Shown here piece after piece: positions 1-6,013 of a stretch of DNA of 10,720 bases. The translations under genes and the position numbers were made by a program. Positions within the stretch are counted from its first letter, which is position 1. Each line of letters opens with the position of its first letter. The stretch lies in contig JAUXXN010000198.1 of the NCBI GenBank assembly GCA_030684755.1, positions 1-10,720 of the forward strand, given 5' to 3'. The notes beneath the pieces are model-generated. The model did not search any database. It saw nothing but the letters and a program-made list of their open reading frames with translations, and was not told the DNA's origin. The stretch is from Hydrogenophaga sp. Its GTDB lineage: Bacteria > Pseudomonadota > Gammaproteobacteria > Burkholderiales > Burkholderiaceae_C.

Positions 1-901
1 AGTCTGCCGAACCAGATGGTTGGGCTTCTGGAGGCGCTTTGGTCACGGTTGTAGTTTTGCGCGAAGATGCCTTTTTGGCCGCAGCCTTGGTCGCTGGTTG
101 CTTAGATACTTTCTGGGTGCTTGAACCCGATCCAACGGCACGGGCGGCTGCCTTGCCCATTCCAGCGGCCATGCCCACATTGCGTGCCACCGTGTCTGAG
201 AGCCCACGAGTGACTTGACCGGCCATGCCGGTGGCGGTTTTCATGGCCTGCTCGGTCAAGCCGCTGGCCACTTCTCGGGTGGTGTCGAGTGCGGTTTGTT
301 TGGCCACGTCTTTCATGGCGTTGGTGGCGATGTGTTGAAACTGCTGCGACAGCGCACCCCACCACTGCATGGGGTCCACCACACCACCAGCGGGGGAGCT
401 GGCTGGGGCTTCGCTGGCGGCTTCTTGTGCGGGCGCCTCGGGCTGCGGTGGCACGGGTGCGGATGTGCCGTAGGTGCGTGGCGGGATTTCAAGACCGGCA
501 AATTGGGTTGGGGTTGCGGCTGGCTGCGGGCGGGTGCCGGTAAAGCCAGCCAGGGTTTCGGCCGCTTTGACCTTCAGCGCATTGGCCACATCGCCCATGC
601 TGAAGTTCATGTTTTTCAGCGTGGCCAGCGTCATTTTTTGCACTTCCAATGCCTGAATGGTGGCACCCAGCGCCTTGGCGTTCTGGTCAAGCCAGAAATG
701 CACCGCCTTCAGTTCTTCGATGCGCTTTTCCAAGTCTTCCACGTTGTAGGTGGGGGCTACCCAGTTGCCCAGGTTGGGTAACTGAGGGATGCCCTGACCC
801 AGACCCTGCGCCACCCCGCCGGCCGCCTGGCCCGCCAGGTTTTGCAAGAACTCGAAACCCGGCACAAATTTGCCAAATCCACTGCCCGATGTGTCGCTCA
901 T
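1..901 (-). CDS. phaM: PhaM-family polyhydroxyalkanoate granule regulatory protein (3' end off the left edge)
   Basis: The minus-strand frame from the ATG at 899-901 stays open to the left edge, giving 300 residues without a stop. An AGGAG ribosome site lies at 909-913. The N-terminus (GKFVPGFEFLQNLAGQ, residues 10-25) and the predicted coiled-coil stretch at about 53-97 (VEDLEKRIEELKAVHFW, then QALEVQKMTLATLKNMNF) match my memory of PhaM proteins. A Pro/Ala-rich linker (about 124-172), a DPMQWW segment (177-182) and an amphipathic Ala/Thr stretch follow. The tail is Lys/Ala-rich (KQPATKAAAKKAS, 267-279). Known PhaM (Ralstonia, about 263 residues) activates PHB synthase and tethers granules to the nucleoid through such a basic tail. 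At 300 or more residues this copy is somewhat long, probably because of the linker. The enoyl-CoA hydratase gene lies 52 bases upstream on the same strand, so co-transcription is plausible. The family call is from recalled similarity; the true C-terminus is not visible. Confidence 0.82.
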   Translation of the reverse strand, partial: MSDTSGSGFGKFVPGFEFLQNLAGQAAGGVAQGLGQGIPQLPNLGNWVAPTYNVEDLEKRIEELKAVHFWLDQNAKALGATIQALEVQKMTLATLKNMNFSMGDVANALKVKAAETLAGFTGTRPQPAATPTQFAGLEIPPRTYGTSAPVPPQPEAPAQEAASEAPASSPAGGVVDPMQWWGALSQQFQHIATNAMKDVAKQTALDTTREVASGLTEQAMKTATGMAGQVTRGLSDTVARNVGMAAGMGKAAARAVGSGSSTQKVSKQPATKAAAKKASSRKTTTVTKAPPEAQPSGSAD

Positions 902-953
902 GGTTTGTCTCCTGGAGGTTGTTGTCAGAGGCTGCGCCGCGTGAAGCGGGTGC

Positions 954-1808
954 TTATGCAGCGCTGCCGTCGCTGTCTACGCCGTAGCGGGGTGCCCGGC
1001 GTTCCCGCAAGGATGCCACACCTTCGCGCACGTCGGGGCCGGCAAAACCCATGAATTCAAGCGCCAGCGAGGTGTCAAACGCCGGACCGGCCTGGCGCAG
1101 CCAGTTGTTGAGCGAATACTTGGTCCAGCGGATGGCGGTTTGGCTGCCGCTGGCCAGGCGGTCGGCCACTTCAAAGGCTTTGTCGATCAGGGCATCGTCG
1201 TCCACCGCCAGCGAAACGAGGCCAATGCGTTCGGCCTCTTCGCCACTGATGGGGTCGCACAGCATGAGGTAGTACTTGGCCTTGGCCAGTCCGCACAGCA
1301 GCGGCCAGACAATGGCCGCATGGTCACCCGCCGCCACGCCCAAGCGGGTATGGCCGTCCACAATTTTGGCGCTTTTGGCTGCAATGGAAATGTCGGCCAG
1401 CAAGCCCGCCACCAGCCCGGCGCCCACAGCCGGGCCGTGCATGGCACTGACGATGGGCTTGTCGCAGTTGATGACGTTGTAAACCAGGTCGCGCGCCTCT
1501 TTCCATACCCGGGTGCGCACCTCAAAGTCGGTGGCCATGTCTTGCACCAACGCCAGGTCGCCGCCGCCTGAAAAGCCCAGGCCGCTGCCGCGCAGAACGG
1601 CGCAGCGCACGCTGTCGTCGCGGCCCACGTCGCGCCAAATTTCGCTCAGCTCCCAGTGCCCTTCGTGCCCGGCAGTGGGCAGCTTGCCGTTGCCACCGGG
1701 GCCGTCGGCGCGCATCTGAATGTCGAGCACCGACGGTACGCCGCCCACCAAGGGGCCGCGGCGGGTAATGGCAAGGGTCTGGTAGCGGCTGTAGTCCACG
1801 GTCTGCAT
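954..1808 (-). CDS. Enoyl-CoA hydratase/isomerase (crotonase) family protein
   Basis: A 284-residue cytoplasmic crotonase-fold protein, near the usual family length. The start is the ATG at 1806-1808, with an AGGAG site at 1814-1818; the frame continues upstream to 1985 but that part looks like leader. Visible family blocks are the oxyanion-hole segment [11 protein letters not shown] (78-88), the [17 protein letters not shown] block (115-131), [19 protein letters not shown] (147-165), and the [12 protein letters not shown] helix (187-198). When aligned with mammalian mitochondrial crotonase, the two catalytic glutamates (Glu144 and Glu164) fall on Val133 and His153. A true hydratase mechanism is therefore uncertain. 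The D-x-H...AGD pattern resembles a subgroup of family members whose substrates are mostly unassigned. It precedes phaM by 52 bases on the same strand, so a role in acyl-CoA metabolism feeding PHA is possible but unproven. The C-terminus (RERRAPRYG) is typical of the family. Confidence 0.85.
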   Translation of the reverse strand: MQTVDYSRYQTLAITRRGPLVGGVPSVLDIQMRADGPGGNGKLPTAGHEGHWELSEIWRDVGRDDSVRCAVLRGSGLGFSGGGDLALVQDMATDFEVRTRVWKEARDLVYNVINCDKPIVSAMHGPAVGAGLVAGLLADISIAAKSAKIVDGHTRLGVAAGDHAAIVWPLLCGLAKAKYYLMLCDPISGEEAERIGLVSLAVDDDALIDKAFEVADRLASGSQTAIRWTKYSLNNWLRQAGPAFDTSLALEFMGFAGPDVREGVASLRERRAPRYGVDSDGSAA

Positions 1809-1977
1809 GGGGTCTCCTGGGGGTGAGTGGGCAAGGAAAAAAGTGGTCGAGAGCAGGGCCTGTCGCACCGAAATGAGCGGACTCACCGGCGGTGGGCTGT
1901 CAGGCCTTGATTTTCGTCTCATTCGGGCGCCGATCTTCAGACCCGTTGTTGGGGCTTTCCCGGCTCTGGCGGGGTCG

Positions 1978-1993
1978 TTTGACATGCGTCAAA
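1978..1993. promoter_or_regulatory. FNR/ANR-type palindrome upstream of the TraR/DksA-like gene
   Basis: TTTGACATGCGTCAAA is a perfect inverted repeat with 6-base arms and a 4-base centre. It fits the TTGA-N6-TCAA core bound by CRP/FNR-family oxygen-sensing regulators. Its centre is about 91 bases before the ATG of the TraR/DksA-like gene and 177 bases before the divergent enoyl-CoA hydratase start. A class II FNR promoter would place transcription start near 2027, but the expected -10 (around 2015-2020, GAACAT) is poor. The regulator identity is inference from the motif alone. Confidence 0.5.
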
Positions 1994-2076
1994 ACACACA
2001 ATGGCCGCTGGGAGGAACATGTCGGTGAGGCCTGCAGACATTTGCTGCAAGCGGTTCGACACACAAGGAAGAGACC

Positions 2077-2463
2077 ATGAGCCAGAACATTTCAGACAGC
2101 TTTGTCACCCAATTGGAGCAAATGCGCACAGCCACACTGGACCAGTTGCACGCCCAACGCGGTGGCACGGTGGGGCGCGCTGAGGCCGCCGCGAACCTGC
2201 GATCCACCGAAAGCGACGACTGGGCCCAGGCCGTTTCTGAGTGTGACTTGGCCTTTGCACTGGACGAACGCGAGTCGGCTGAGTTGGTGGCCATTGACGA
2301 GGCGCTGAAGCGCATTGCCGACGGCAGCTACGGCCTGTGTGCGGACTGCGGCGTGGACATTGCCACCGCACGCCTGCATGCCAACCCCACAGCCATGCGC
2401 TGTGTGAACTGCCAGAGCCAGTTGGAACTGGCGCACGGCGGTGTCCGCCCGGCCACGATGTGA
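2077..2463 (+). CDS. TraR/DksA-family zinc-finger transcription regulator
   Basis: A 128-residue protein with an AAGGAA ribosome site at 2065-2070, seven bases before the ATG. The C-terminal C4 zinc finger is clear: Cys88, Cys91, Cys109 and Cys112, in the context YGLCADCGVDIATARL and RCVNC. The preceding region (about 45-82) should form the coiled coil that enters the RNA polymerase secondary channel. Counting back from the first cysteine, the DxxDxA tip motif of E. coli DksA (Asp71, Asp74, Ala76) falls on Glu45, Asp48 and Ala50. The acidic tip is thus conserved in character and a DksA-like effect on RNA polymerase is plausible. It is shorter than DksA at the N-terminus and is probably not the housekeeping DksA. 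A small eRF1-like gene follows 25 bases later, and an FNR-type palindrome lies upstream, suggesting induction at low oxygen. Confidence 0.88.
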   Translation: MSQNISDSFVTQLEQMRTATLDQLHAQRGGTVGRAEAAANLRSTESDDWAQAVSECDLAFALDERESAELVAIDEALKRIADGSYGLCADCGVDIATARLHANPTAMRCVNCQSQLELAHGGVRPATM

Positions 2464-2476
2464 TTTTTTAACCCAC

Positions 2477-2482
2477 TGGAGA
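2477..2482 (+). promoter_or_regulatory. Ribosome binding site that decides a TTG start
   Basis: TGGAGA lies after the stop codon of the TraR/DksA-like gene, with 7 bases between GGAG and the TTG at 2489-2491. It favours this TTG over the in-frame GTG at 2441, which lies inside the upstream gene and would add 16 residues that do not resemble the family's N-terminus. Confidence 0.6.
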
Positions 2483-2488
2483 ATTTTT

Positions 2489-2866
2489 TTGACCACTTTT
2501 CACGCCGTCGTTTGGATCGACCACAGCGAAGCCCATGTGTTGATGTTTGACCGCGAACACGTTGAGGCCCAACGCGTCAAAGCCCGCAGCCACCACACCC
2601 CCAAGCACGGGCATGTGGGACCCGACAAAGACTTTTTCAAACACGTTGCGCAGGCGCTGGAGGGTGTGAGCGAGATTTTGCTGACCGGTCCGGCCAGCGC
2701 CAAAATCGAGTTCCGCGATTTCTGCCAGCACAACGTGCACGCGGTGGACAAGTGCATCGTCGATGTGATCAGCAGCGACCACCCCACCGATGCGCAGGTG
2801 GTGGCCATGGCCCGCCAGTATTTCTTGAAGTACGACCAGACCGCCGCCGACCCCTCACTGCGCTGA
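2489..2866 (+). CDS. Small eRF1-like 'translational machinery' family protein
   Basis: A 125-residue soluble, histidine-rich protein beginning TTFHAVVWIDHSEAHVLMF. I recall this pattern from betaproteobacterial proteins annotated as 'translational machinery protein', which are related to archaeal/eukaryotic eRF1-type domains. Visible blocks are the early beta strands with WIDHSEAH (9-16), ARSHH (32-36), the strand and turn SEILLTGPASAKIEF (61-75), SDHPTDAQVVAMARQYF (96-112) and a C-terminal DPS. The LLTGP strand followed by a helix is what an eRF1 C-terminal-like fold would show. I see no catalytic motif, such as the GGQ of peptide-release factors. It is the second gene of an operon with the TraR/DksA-like gene and would share its proposed oxygen control. 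Function is unproven; ribosome or tRNA interaction is inferred from the family name only. Confidence 0.75.
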   Translation: MTTFHAVVWIDHSEAHVLMFDREHVEAQRVKARSHHTPKHGHVGPDKDFFKHVAQALEGVSEILLTGPASAKIEFRDFCQHNVHAVDKCIVDVISSDHPTDAQVVAMARQYFLKYDQTAADPSLR

Positions 2867-2903
2867 GCGCCTGAGTGCCCTCTTCGCCCCAATTTGGGCG
2901 CTG

Positions 2904-2940
2904 CACCGCCCCCACCCGGGCCACCCGGGTGGGGGCGGTG
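2904..2940 (+). terminator. Strong GC-rich hairpin ending the TraR/DksA operon
   Basis: The arms at 2904-2920 and 2924-2940 are perfect 17-base complements (CACCGCCCCCACCCGGG and its reverse complement) around a 3-base loop. It begins 38 bases after the stop of the upstream operon. Only a weak run (GTGTTT) follows instead of a real T-tract, so it may stall polymerase or stabilise the mRNA 3' end rather than act as a textbook intrinsic terminator. A smaller hairpin (CGCCC...GGGCG, 2885-2900) sits just before it. Confidence 0.65.
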
Positions 2941-2961
2941 GTGTTTGGGGCTGGCGCGCTT

Positions 2962-2970
2962 TGATATGCT
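2962..2970 (+). promoter_or_regulatory. Extended -10-like element placed for a leaderless VOC mRNA
   Basis: TGATATGCT contains the TGn extension and a TATGCT hexamer (2965-2970). Normal spacing from a -10 puts transcription start at 2977, exactly the A of the ATG of the VOC gene. That gene has no visible Shine-Dalgarno sequence. No good -35 is seen. The assignment is inference from spacing. Confidence 0.4.
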
Positions 2971-2976
2971 GCGCAC

Positions 2977-3420
2977 ATGAACCCCCAACCACACGCTTCA
3001 CTGCCCGCCCGCAGCCTGTTTCACCTGGCTTTTCATGTGACCGACCTCGACGAGGCGCGCCGCTTTTACGGTGGTGTGATGGGCTGCACCGAAGGGCGCA
3101 GCACCGACACCTGGGTGGACTTCGATTTCTTCAGCCACCAAATTTCGCTGCACCTGGGCGAGCCTTTTAAGACCACCTGCACCGGCCGGGTGGGCGAGCA
3201 CCTGGTGCCCATGCCGCACTTCGGCTTGGTGATGTTGTTGCCCGCGTGGCGTGCGCTGGCCGACCGGCTGCAAGCCGCCGGGGTGGCGTTTGTGCTGCCG
3301 CCACAGCTGCGCTTTGCAGGACAGCCGGGCGAGCAATGGACCCTGTTTTTCTGCGATCCGTTCGGCAACCCGATTGAGGTCAAGGGCTTTGCGTCGCTCG
3401 ATCAGATCTACGCCAGCTGA
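2977..3420 (+). CDS. VOC-family (glyoxalase/bleomycin-resistance/dioxygenase fold) protein
   Basis: A 147-residue cytoplasmic protein, the usual size for a two-module VOC protein. Module 1 starts LFHLAFHVTDLDEARRFY (14-31), with His16 as the probable first metal ligand. Module 2 starts with His81 (PHFGLVMLL) and ends FFCDPFGNPIEVKGF (124-138), with Glu134 as the expected last ligand. Members include glyoxalase I, extradiol dioxygenases and resistance proteins; nothing here identifies the substrate. The long insert between modules (FKTTCTGRVGEHLVPMP, 64-80) may shape the pocket. The gene stands alone, separated from the upstream operon by a strong hairpin and convergent with the rhodanese fusion gene only 21 bases away. 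No ribosome site precedes the ATG, and a -10-like element sits at leaderless distance. Confidence 0.85.
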   Translation: MNPQPHASLPARSLFHLAFHVTDLDEARRFYGGVMGCTEGRSTDTWVDFDFFSHQISLHLGEPFKTTCTGRVGEHLVPMPHFGLVMLLPAWRALADRLQAAGVAFVLPPQLRFAGQPGEQWTLFFCDPFGNPIEVKGFASLDQIYAS

Positions 3421-3441
3421 CCGGGCGCCCAGCCGGGGCCA

Positions 3442-4641
3442 TCAACCCCCGGTGGCAATCTTTTGCCCGGCGTCGCGCCATTCTGGAAAACCGCCTCGGA
3501 ACCAGTGCACCTTGGTGAACCCCGCTTTCAGCGCGGCTTGGCTGGCCTTGTAGCTTTTCCAGCATTCGGCGCCATTGCAGGCAAAGATCAAATCAAGGCC
3601 CCGATCGGCCCCCAATTGCGCGGTGTCGAACTGGTCCAGCGCGGCCTCGTAGTCGGCATCTTTGGCGCTTTTTTCCACATACGGCACCAGTTTGGCGCCG
3701 GGCACATGACCGGCTTTGAATTCAACGTCGGTGCGGGTGTCGATGTAGCGCGCGCCGCGTTGCAGCAGCTGTGCCACAGCCTCCGCTTCCACCACCTGCG
3801 CGCCACCCAGGCTGCGAGGCGTGAAGTAACCCAAGGTAGAGACGTAGTTGAAATCATCGCCCTTGAGCACGACCGTTTTCGACCCATCGCTCAACACGGC
3901 ACCCGCCACCAAGGACTCGATCAGGGCGGCGCGAAAGGCGTCGGCGTTGACCTTGCTGTCCTCTCGCACGGCCACACTCAGACCGGGCGCGCTGCGGGTT
4001 TCCATGATCACGCGCAGTTTTTCACCGGCAGCGACCCAGCGGTCAAACACCGCCCGCTCCACCGCCACCACATCACAACGGCGCAGCTGCAGGCAGGGCA
4101 ACAGGGCGTCCTGGTAGCGGGTTTGAAACAAGGGGCCGAAATGGCGTTTGATGGTGGTGTTGGCGGCGTTGATCTCGCCCCGAAGCAGGTACGTCACCAC
4201 ACTGTCTTGCAGGGGCAGCCCCAGGCGCTTGCCTTGGGCCTGGGCCAGGCTGGTGATCCCCCCTTCGGCAGGTGCCACCAGCACCGCTTGCACCGAGCGC
4301 TCCAGACCAAGCACGGGGGCGTAGCCGTAACGCACCGCACTGCCCACCACATGCGCCGGGGCCACGAACACATCGTGGATGCGGGAGCGGGTGGTCTGCA
4401 AGTCGGCGGTGGCGTCGGTGGACAACACGGCGGTCGTGGTGCTGCCTGGGGCGGCCTTGCGCAGCGCTTGTTCAACCGCACCTTTCCACGCGTTGTACAC
4501 CGCAAAACGGGATTGTTCTCCTTGGTCACCGGGGTTGATGAGCACCCGGGTCTGTGCCTGTGCCGCCCAGGAAGCCCCCAGCAAGGCCAGCAACACCAGA
4601 TGCTGGGTGAAAAGCTTCGCAGAAAAATGCAGGTTATTCAT
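3442..4641 (-). CDS. Secreted fusion: PhnD/SsuA-like substrate-binding domain plus C-terminal rhodanese domain
   Basis: 399 residues from the ATG at 4639-4641; an in-frame TTG at 4653 would add four residues. Neither has a clear ribosome site. Residues 1-29 form a signal peptide (hydrophobic LVLLALLGASW, then AQA before Gln30). Residues about 31-275 look like a periplasmic binding domain of the phosphate/phosphonate (PhnD) type: VFVAPAHVVGSAVRYGYAPVL (91-111), QGKRLGLPLQDSVVTYLLRGE (136-156), DVVAVERAVFDRW (190-202). Residues about 284-395 form a rhodanese domain: YIDTRTDVEFKAGHVPGA (299-316), active-site loop FACNGAECWKSY (353-364) with Cys355 the likely sulfur acceptor, and WFRGGFPEW (380-388). 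The only other cysteines are 183, 189 and 360. The export signal places it in the periplasm. No ABC permease or ATPase gene is nearby, so a sensing or sulfur-handling role is as likely as uptake. Ligand unknown. Confidence 0.82.
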   Translation of the reverse strand: MNNLHFSAKLFTQHLVLLALLGASWAAQAQTRVLINPGDQGEQSRFAVYNAWKGAVEQALRKAAPGSTTTAVLSTDATADLQTTRSRIHDVFVAPAHVVGSAVRYGYAPVLGLERSVQAVLVAPAEGGITSLAQAQGKRLGLPLQDSVVTYLLRGEINAANTTIKRHFGPLFQTRYQDALLPCLQLRRCDVVAVERAVFDRWVAAGEKLRVIMETRSAPGLSVAVREDSKVNADAFRAALIESLVAGAVLSDGSKTVVLKGDDFNYVSTLGYFTPRSLGGAQVVEAEAVAQLLQRGARYIDTRTDVEFKAGHVPGAKLVPYVEKSAKDADYEAALDQFDTAQLGADRGLDLIFACNGAECWKSYKASQAALKAGFTKVHWFRGGFPEWRDAGQKIATGG

Positions 4642-4679
4642 AAGTAATTTCAAGAGTTTAAATATAAAGAAATACTTAT
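4640..4679 (-). promoter_or_regulatory. AT-rich inverted repeat bracketing a -10-like element before the rhodanese fusion gene
   Basis: The arms ATAAGTAATTTC (4640-4651) and GAAATACTTAT (4669-4679) are complementary apart from one extra base. Between them, on the minus strand, lies TATATT (4661-4666), a good -10 hexamer that would start transcription near 4654. No convincing -35 is seen. The proximal arm reaches into the ATG. The stretch 4642-4690 is strikingly AT-rich for this genome. It could be an operator over a promoter; no regulator is named by the sequence. The rest of the gap, 4691-4800, shows nothing I can identify. Confidence 0.4.
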
Positions 4680-4800
4680 TTTAAAAACACTTGGGATTTC
4701 GCGGCATCTGTCGCAGTTCGTCACCGTTGAACGGTAGTCCATCCAGATCCACCGCGCCAGCACAGGGCTGGGTCGGCGGACAAAGAGATGTACCTGCCGT

Positions 4801-5811
4801 TCAAGCCTCCAGCGGCGCGATGGTTTGGTCGATGGCGCCAAAGATGGTCTGCCCGTCCTTGCCCTTCATCTCAATGCGGATGGTGTCGCCGAACTTCATG
4901 AACGCGGTGGACGGCTGACCATCCAGAATGGTTTCAATGGCGCGCTTTTCAGCAATGCAGCTGTAGCCCTTGGGCCACTCTTTGCGGCCATCCACCTCAA
5001 CCGCCTTGTTGCTCACCGTGCCACTGCCCACGATGGAGCCAGCGCGCACGCTGCGCGTCTTGGTGATGTGGGCAATGAGTTGGCCAAAATGGAAGGTCAT
5101 TTCGGGGCCAGCTTCGCACATGCCCACCTTGCGGCCGTTCCAGGTGCTTTGCAGCGTGAGGTGCACGCGCCCGCCCTGCCAGGCATCGCCCAGTTCGTCG
5201 GGCGTGACCGCCACCGGGCTGAAGGCGCTGGCCGGCTTGCTCTGGAAGAAGCCAAAGCCTTTGGCCAACTCAGCCGGTATCAGGTTGCGCAGCGACACGT
5301 CGTTCACCAGCATCAGCAGGCGAATGCCGTTCAGCGCCTGGGCCGGCGTGGCGCCCATGGGCACATCGCCCGTCACCACCGCAATTTCGGCCTCGAAGTC
5401 GATGCCGAAGTCTTCGCTGGGCACCACCACGTCGTCGCAGGGGCCAATGAAGTCGTCGCTGCCGCCTTGGTACATCAACGGGTCTGAATAGAACGACGCG
5501 GGTACCTCGCTGTTGCGGGCCGCCCGCACCAGCTCCACATGGTTGATGTAAGCCGAACCGTCGGCCCACTGGTAGGCGCGGGGCAGCGGCGCCATGCACA
5601 TGGCCGGATCAAACGGAAACGCGTGGCGCGCCTTGCCCTGGTTGAGCGTCAGGTACAGGTCGTGCAACTGCGGGCTGATGAAATTCCAATCGTCCAGCGC
5701 CTGCTGGAGCTTGTGGGCGATGCCGGTCGCATAATGCGCGGTCGAAAGGTCGCGGGAAACCACCACCAGTTGTCCGTCGCGCGAGCCGTCTTTGTATGTG
5801 GCGAGTTTCAT
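4801..5811 (-). CDS. Fumarylacetoacetate hydrolase-family protein
   Basis: 336 residues starting MKLATYKDGSRDG at 5809-5811, with AGGAG at 5818-5822. The frame runs upstream to 5919 but without family-like sequence. The catalytic core matches fumarylacetoacetase: DFGIDFEAEIAVV supplies Glu140 and Glu142, LVNDVSLRNL supplies Asp171, and FQSKPASAFSPV supplies Lys192. These correspond to mouse FAH metal ligands Glu199, Glu201 and Asp233 and to Lys253. The C-terminal RAGSIVGSGTVSNKAVE (256-272) is also a family block. Enzymes of this group cleave C-C bonds in, or tautomerise, the keto-enol diacids of aromatic ring catabolism (homogentisate, gentisate, homoprotocatechuate). The length of about 335 favours a fumarylacetoacetase-like rather than the short fumarylpyruvate hydrolase type, but the substrate is not decided. 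It is divergent from an IclR regulator, which probably controls it. No ring-cleavage dioxygenase or other pathway enzyme is in the window, apart from the unassigned VOC protein. Confidence 0.87.
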   Translation of the reverse strand: MKLATYKDGSRDGQLVVVSRDLSTAHYATGIAHKLQQALDDWNFISPQLHDLYLTLNQGKARHAFPFDPAMCMAPLPRAYQWADGSAYINHVELVRAARNSEVPASFYSDPLMYQGGSDDFIGPCDDVVVPSEDFGIDFEAEIAVVTGDVPMGATPAQALNGIRLLMLVNDVSLRNLIPAELAKGFGFFQSKPASAFSPVAVTPDELGDAWQGGRVHLTLQSTWNGRKVGMCEAGPEMTFHFGQLIAHITKTRSVRAGSIVGSGTVSNKAVEVDGRKEWPKGYSCIAEKRAIETILDGQPSTAFMKFGDTIRIEMKGKDGQTIFGAIDQTIAPLEA

Positions 5812-5922
5812 GCATGTCTCCTGCTTCTGATTCAATGAAATGCCATGATGGCAACCTGGTTGGCCGCACCCACTGGGTGCGGCGGATGCGACCGCAATCC
5901 ATGGCGCGTCGTCACGCAAAAA

Positions 5923-5956
5923 TTACGAATAGTGAAATAAATTAACCTATCCGTAA
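5923..5956. promoter_or_regulatory. Inverted repeat between the FAH-family and IclR genes (candidate operator)
   Basis: TTACGAATAG (5923-5932) and CTATCCGTAA (5947-5956) pair at 9 of 10 positions, with a 14-base AT-rich spacer. The site lies about 112 bases from the hydrolase start and 58 from the IclR start. A divergent IclR regulator typically binds such a region. That this is its operator is inference. The surrounding sequence is AT-rich and probably holds both promoters. Confidence 0.45.
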
Positions 5957-6013
5957 AAGTTGGAATTCTAGACCAAACCACTGCCCCACCCCGTTGACTG
6001 TTCTCCACCCACC

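Noticed and set aside
1809..1985. A 59-residue N-terminal extension of the enoyl-CoA hydratase-family protein.
   Set aside because: A good AGGAG site precedes the ATG at 1808, the extension lacks family similarity, and it would run into the FNR-type palindrome.
2441..2488. GTG start for the eRF1-like protein, overlapping the TraR/DksA-like gene.
   Set aside because: The TTG at 2489 has a well-spaced TGGAGA site and gives the expected family N-terminus.
3463..4647. A 394-codon open frame on the plus strand opposite the binding-protein/rhodanese gene.
   Set aside because: The minus-strand protein has a signal peptide and two recognisable domains; the plus-strand product is His/Gln/Gly-rich shadow sequence.
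5812..5919. A 36-residue N-terminal extension of the fumarylacetoacetate hydrolase-family protein.
   Set aside because: AGGAG at 5818-5822 supports the ATG at 5811, and MKLATYKDG is a typical family start.
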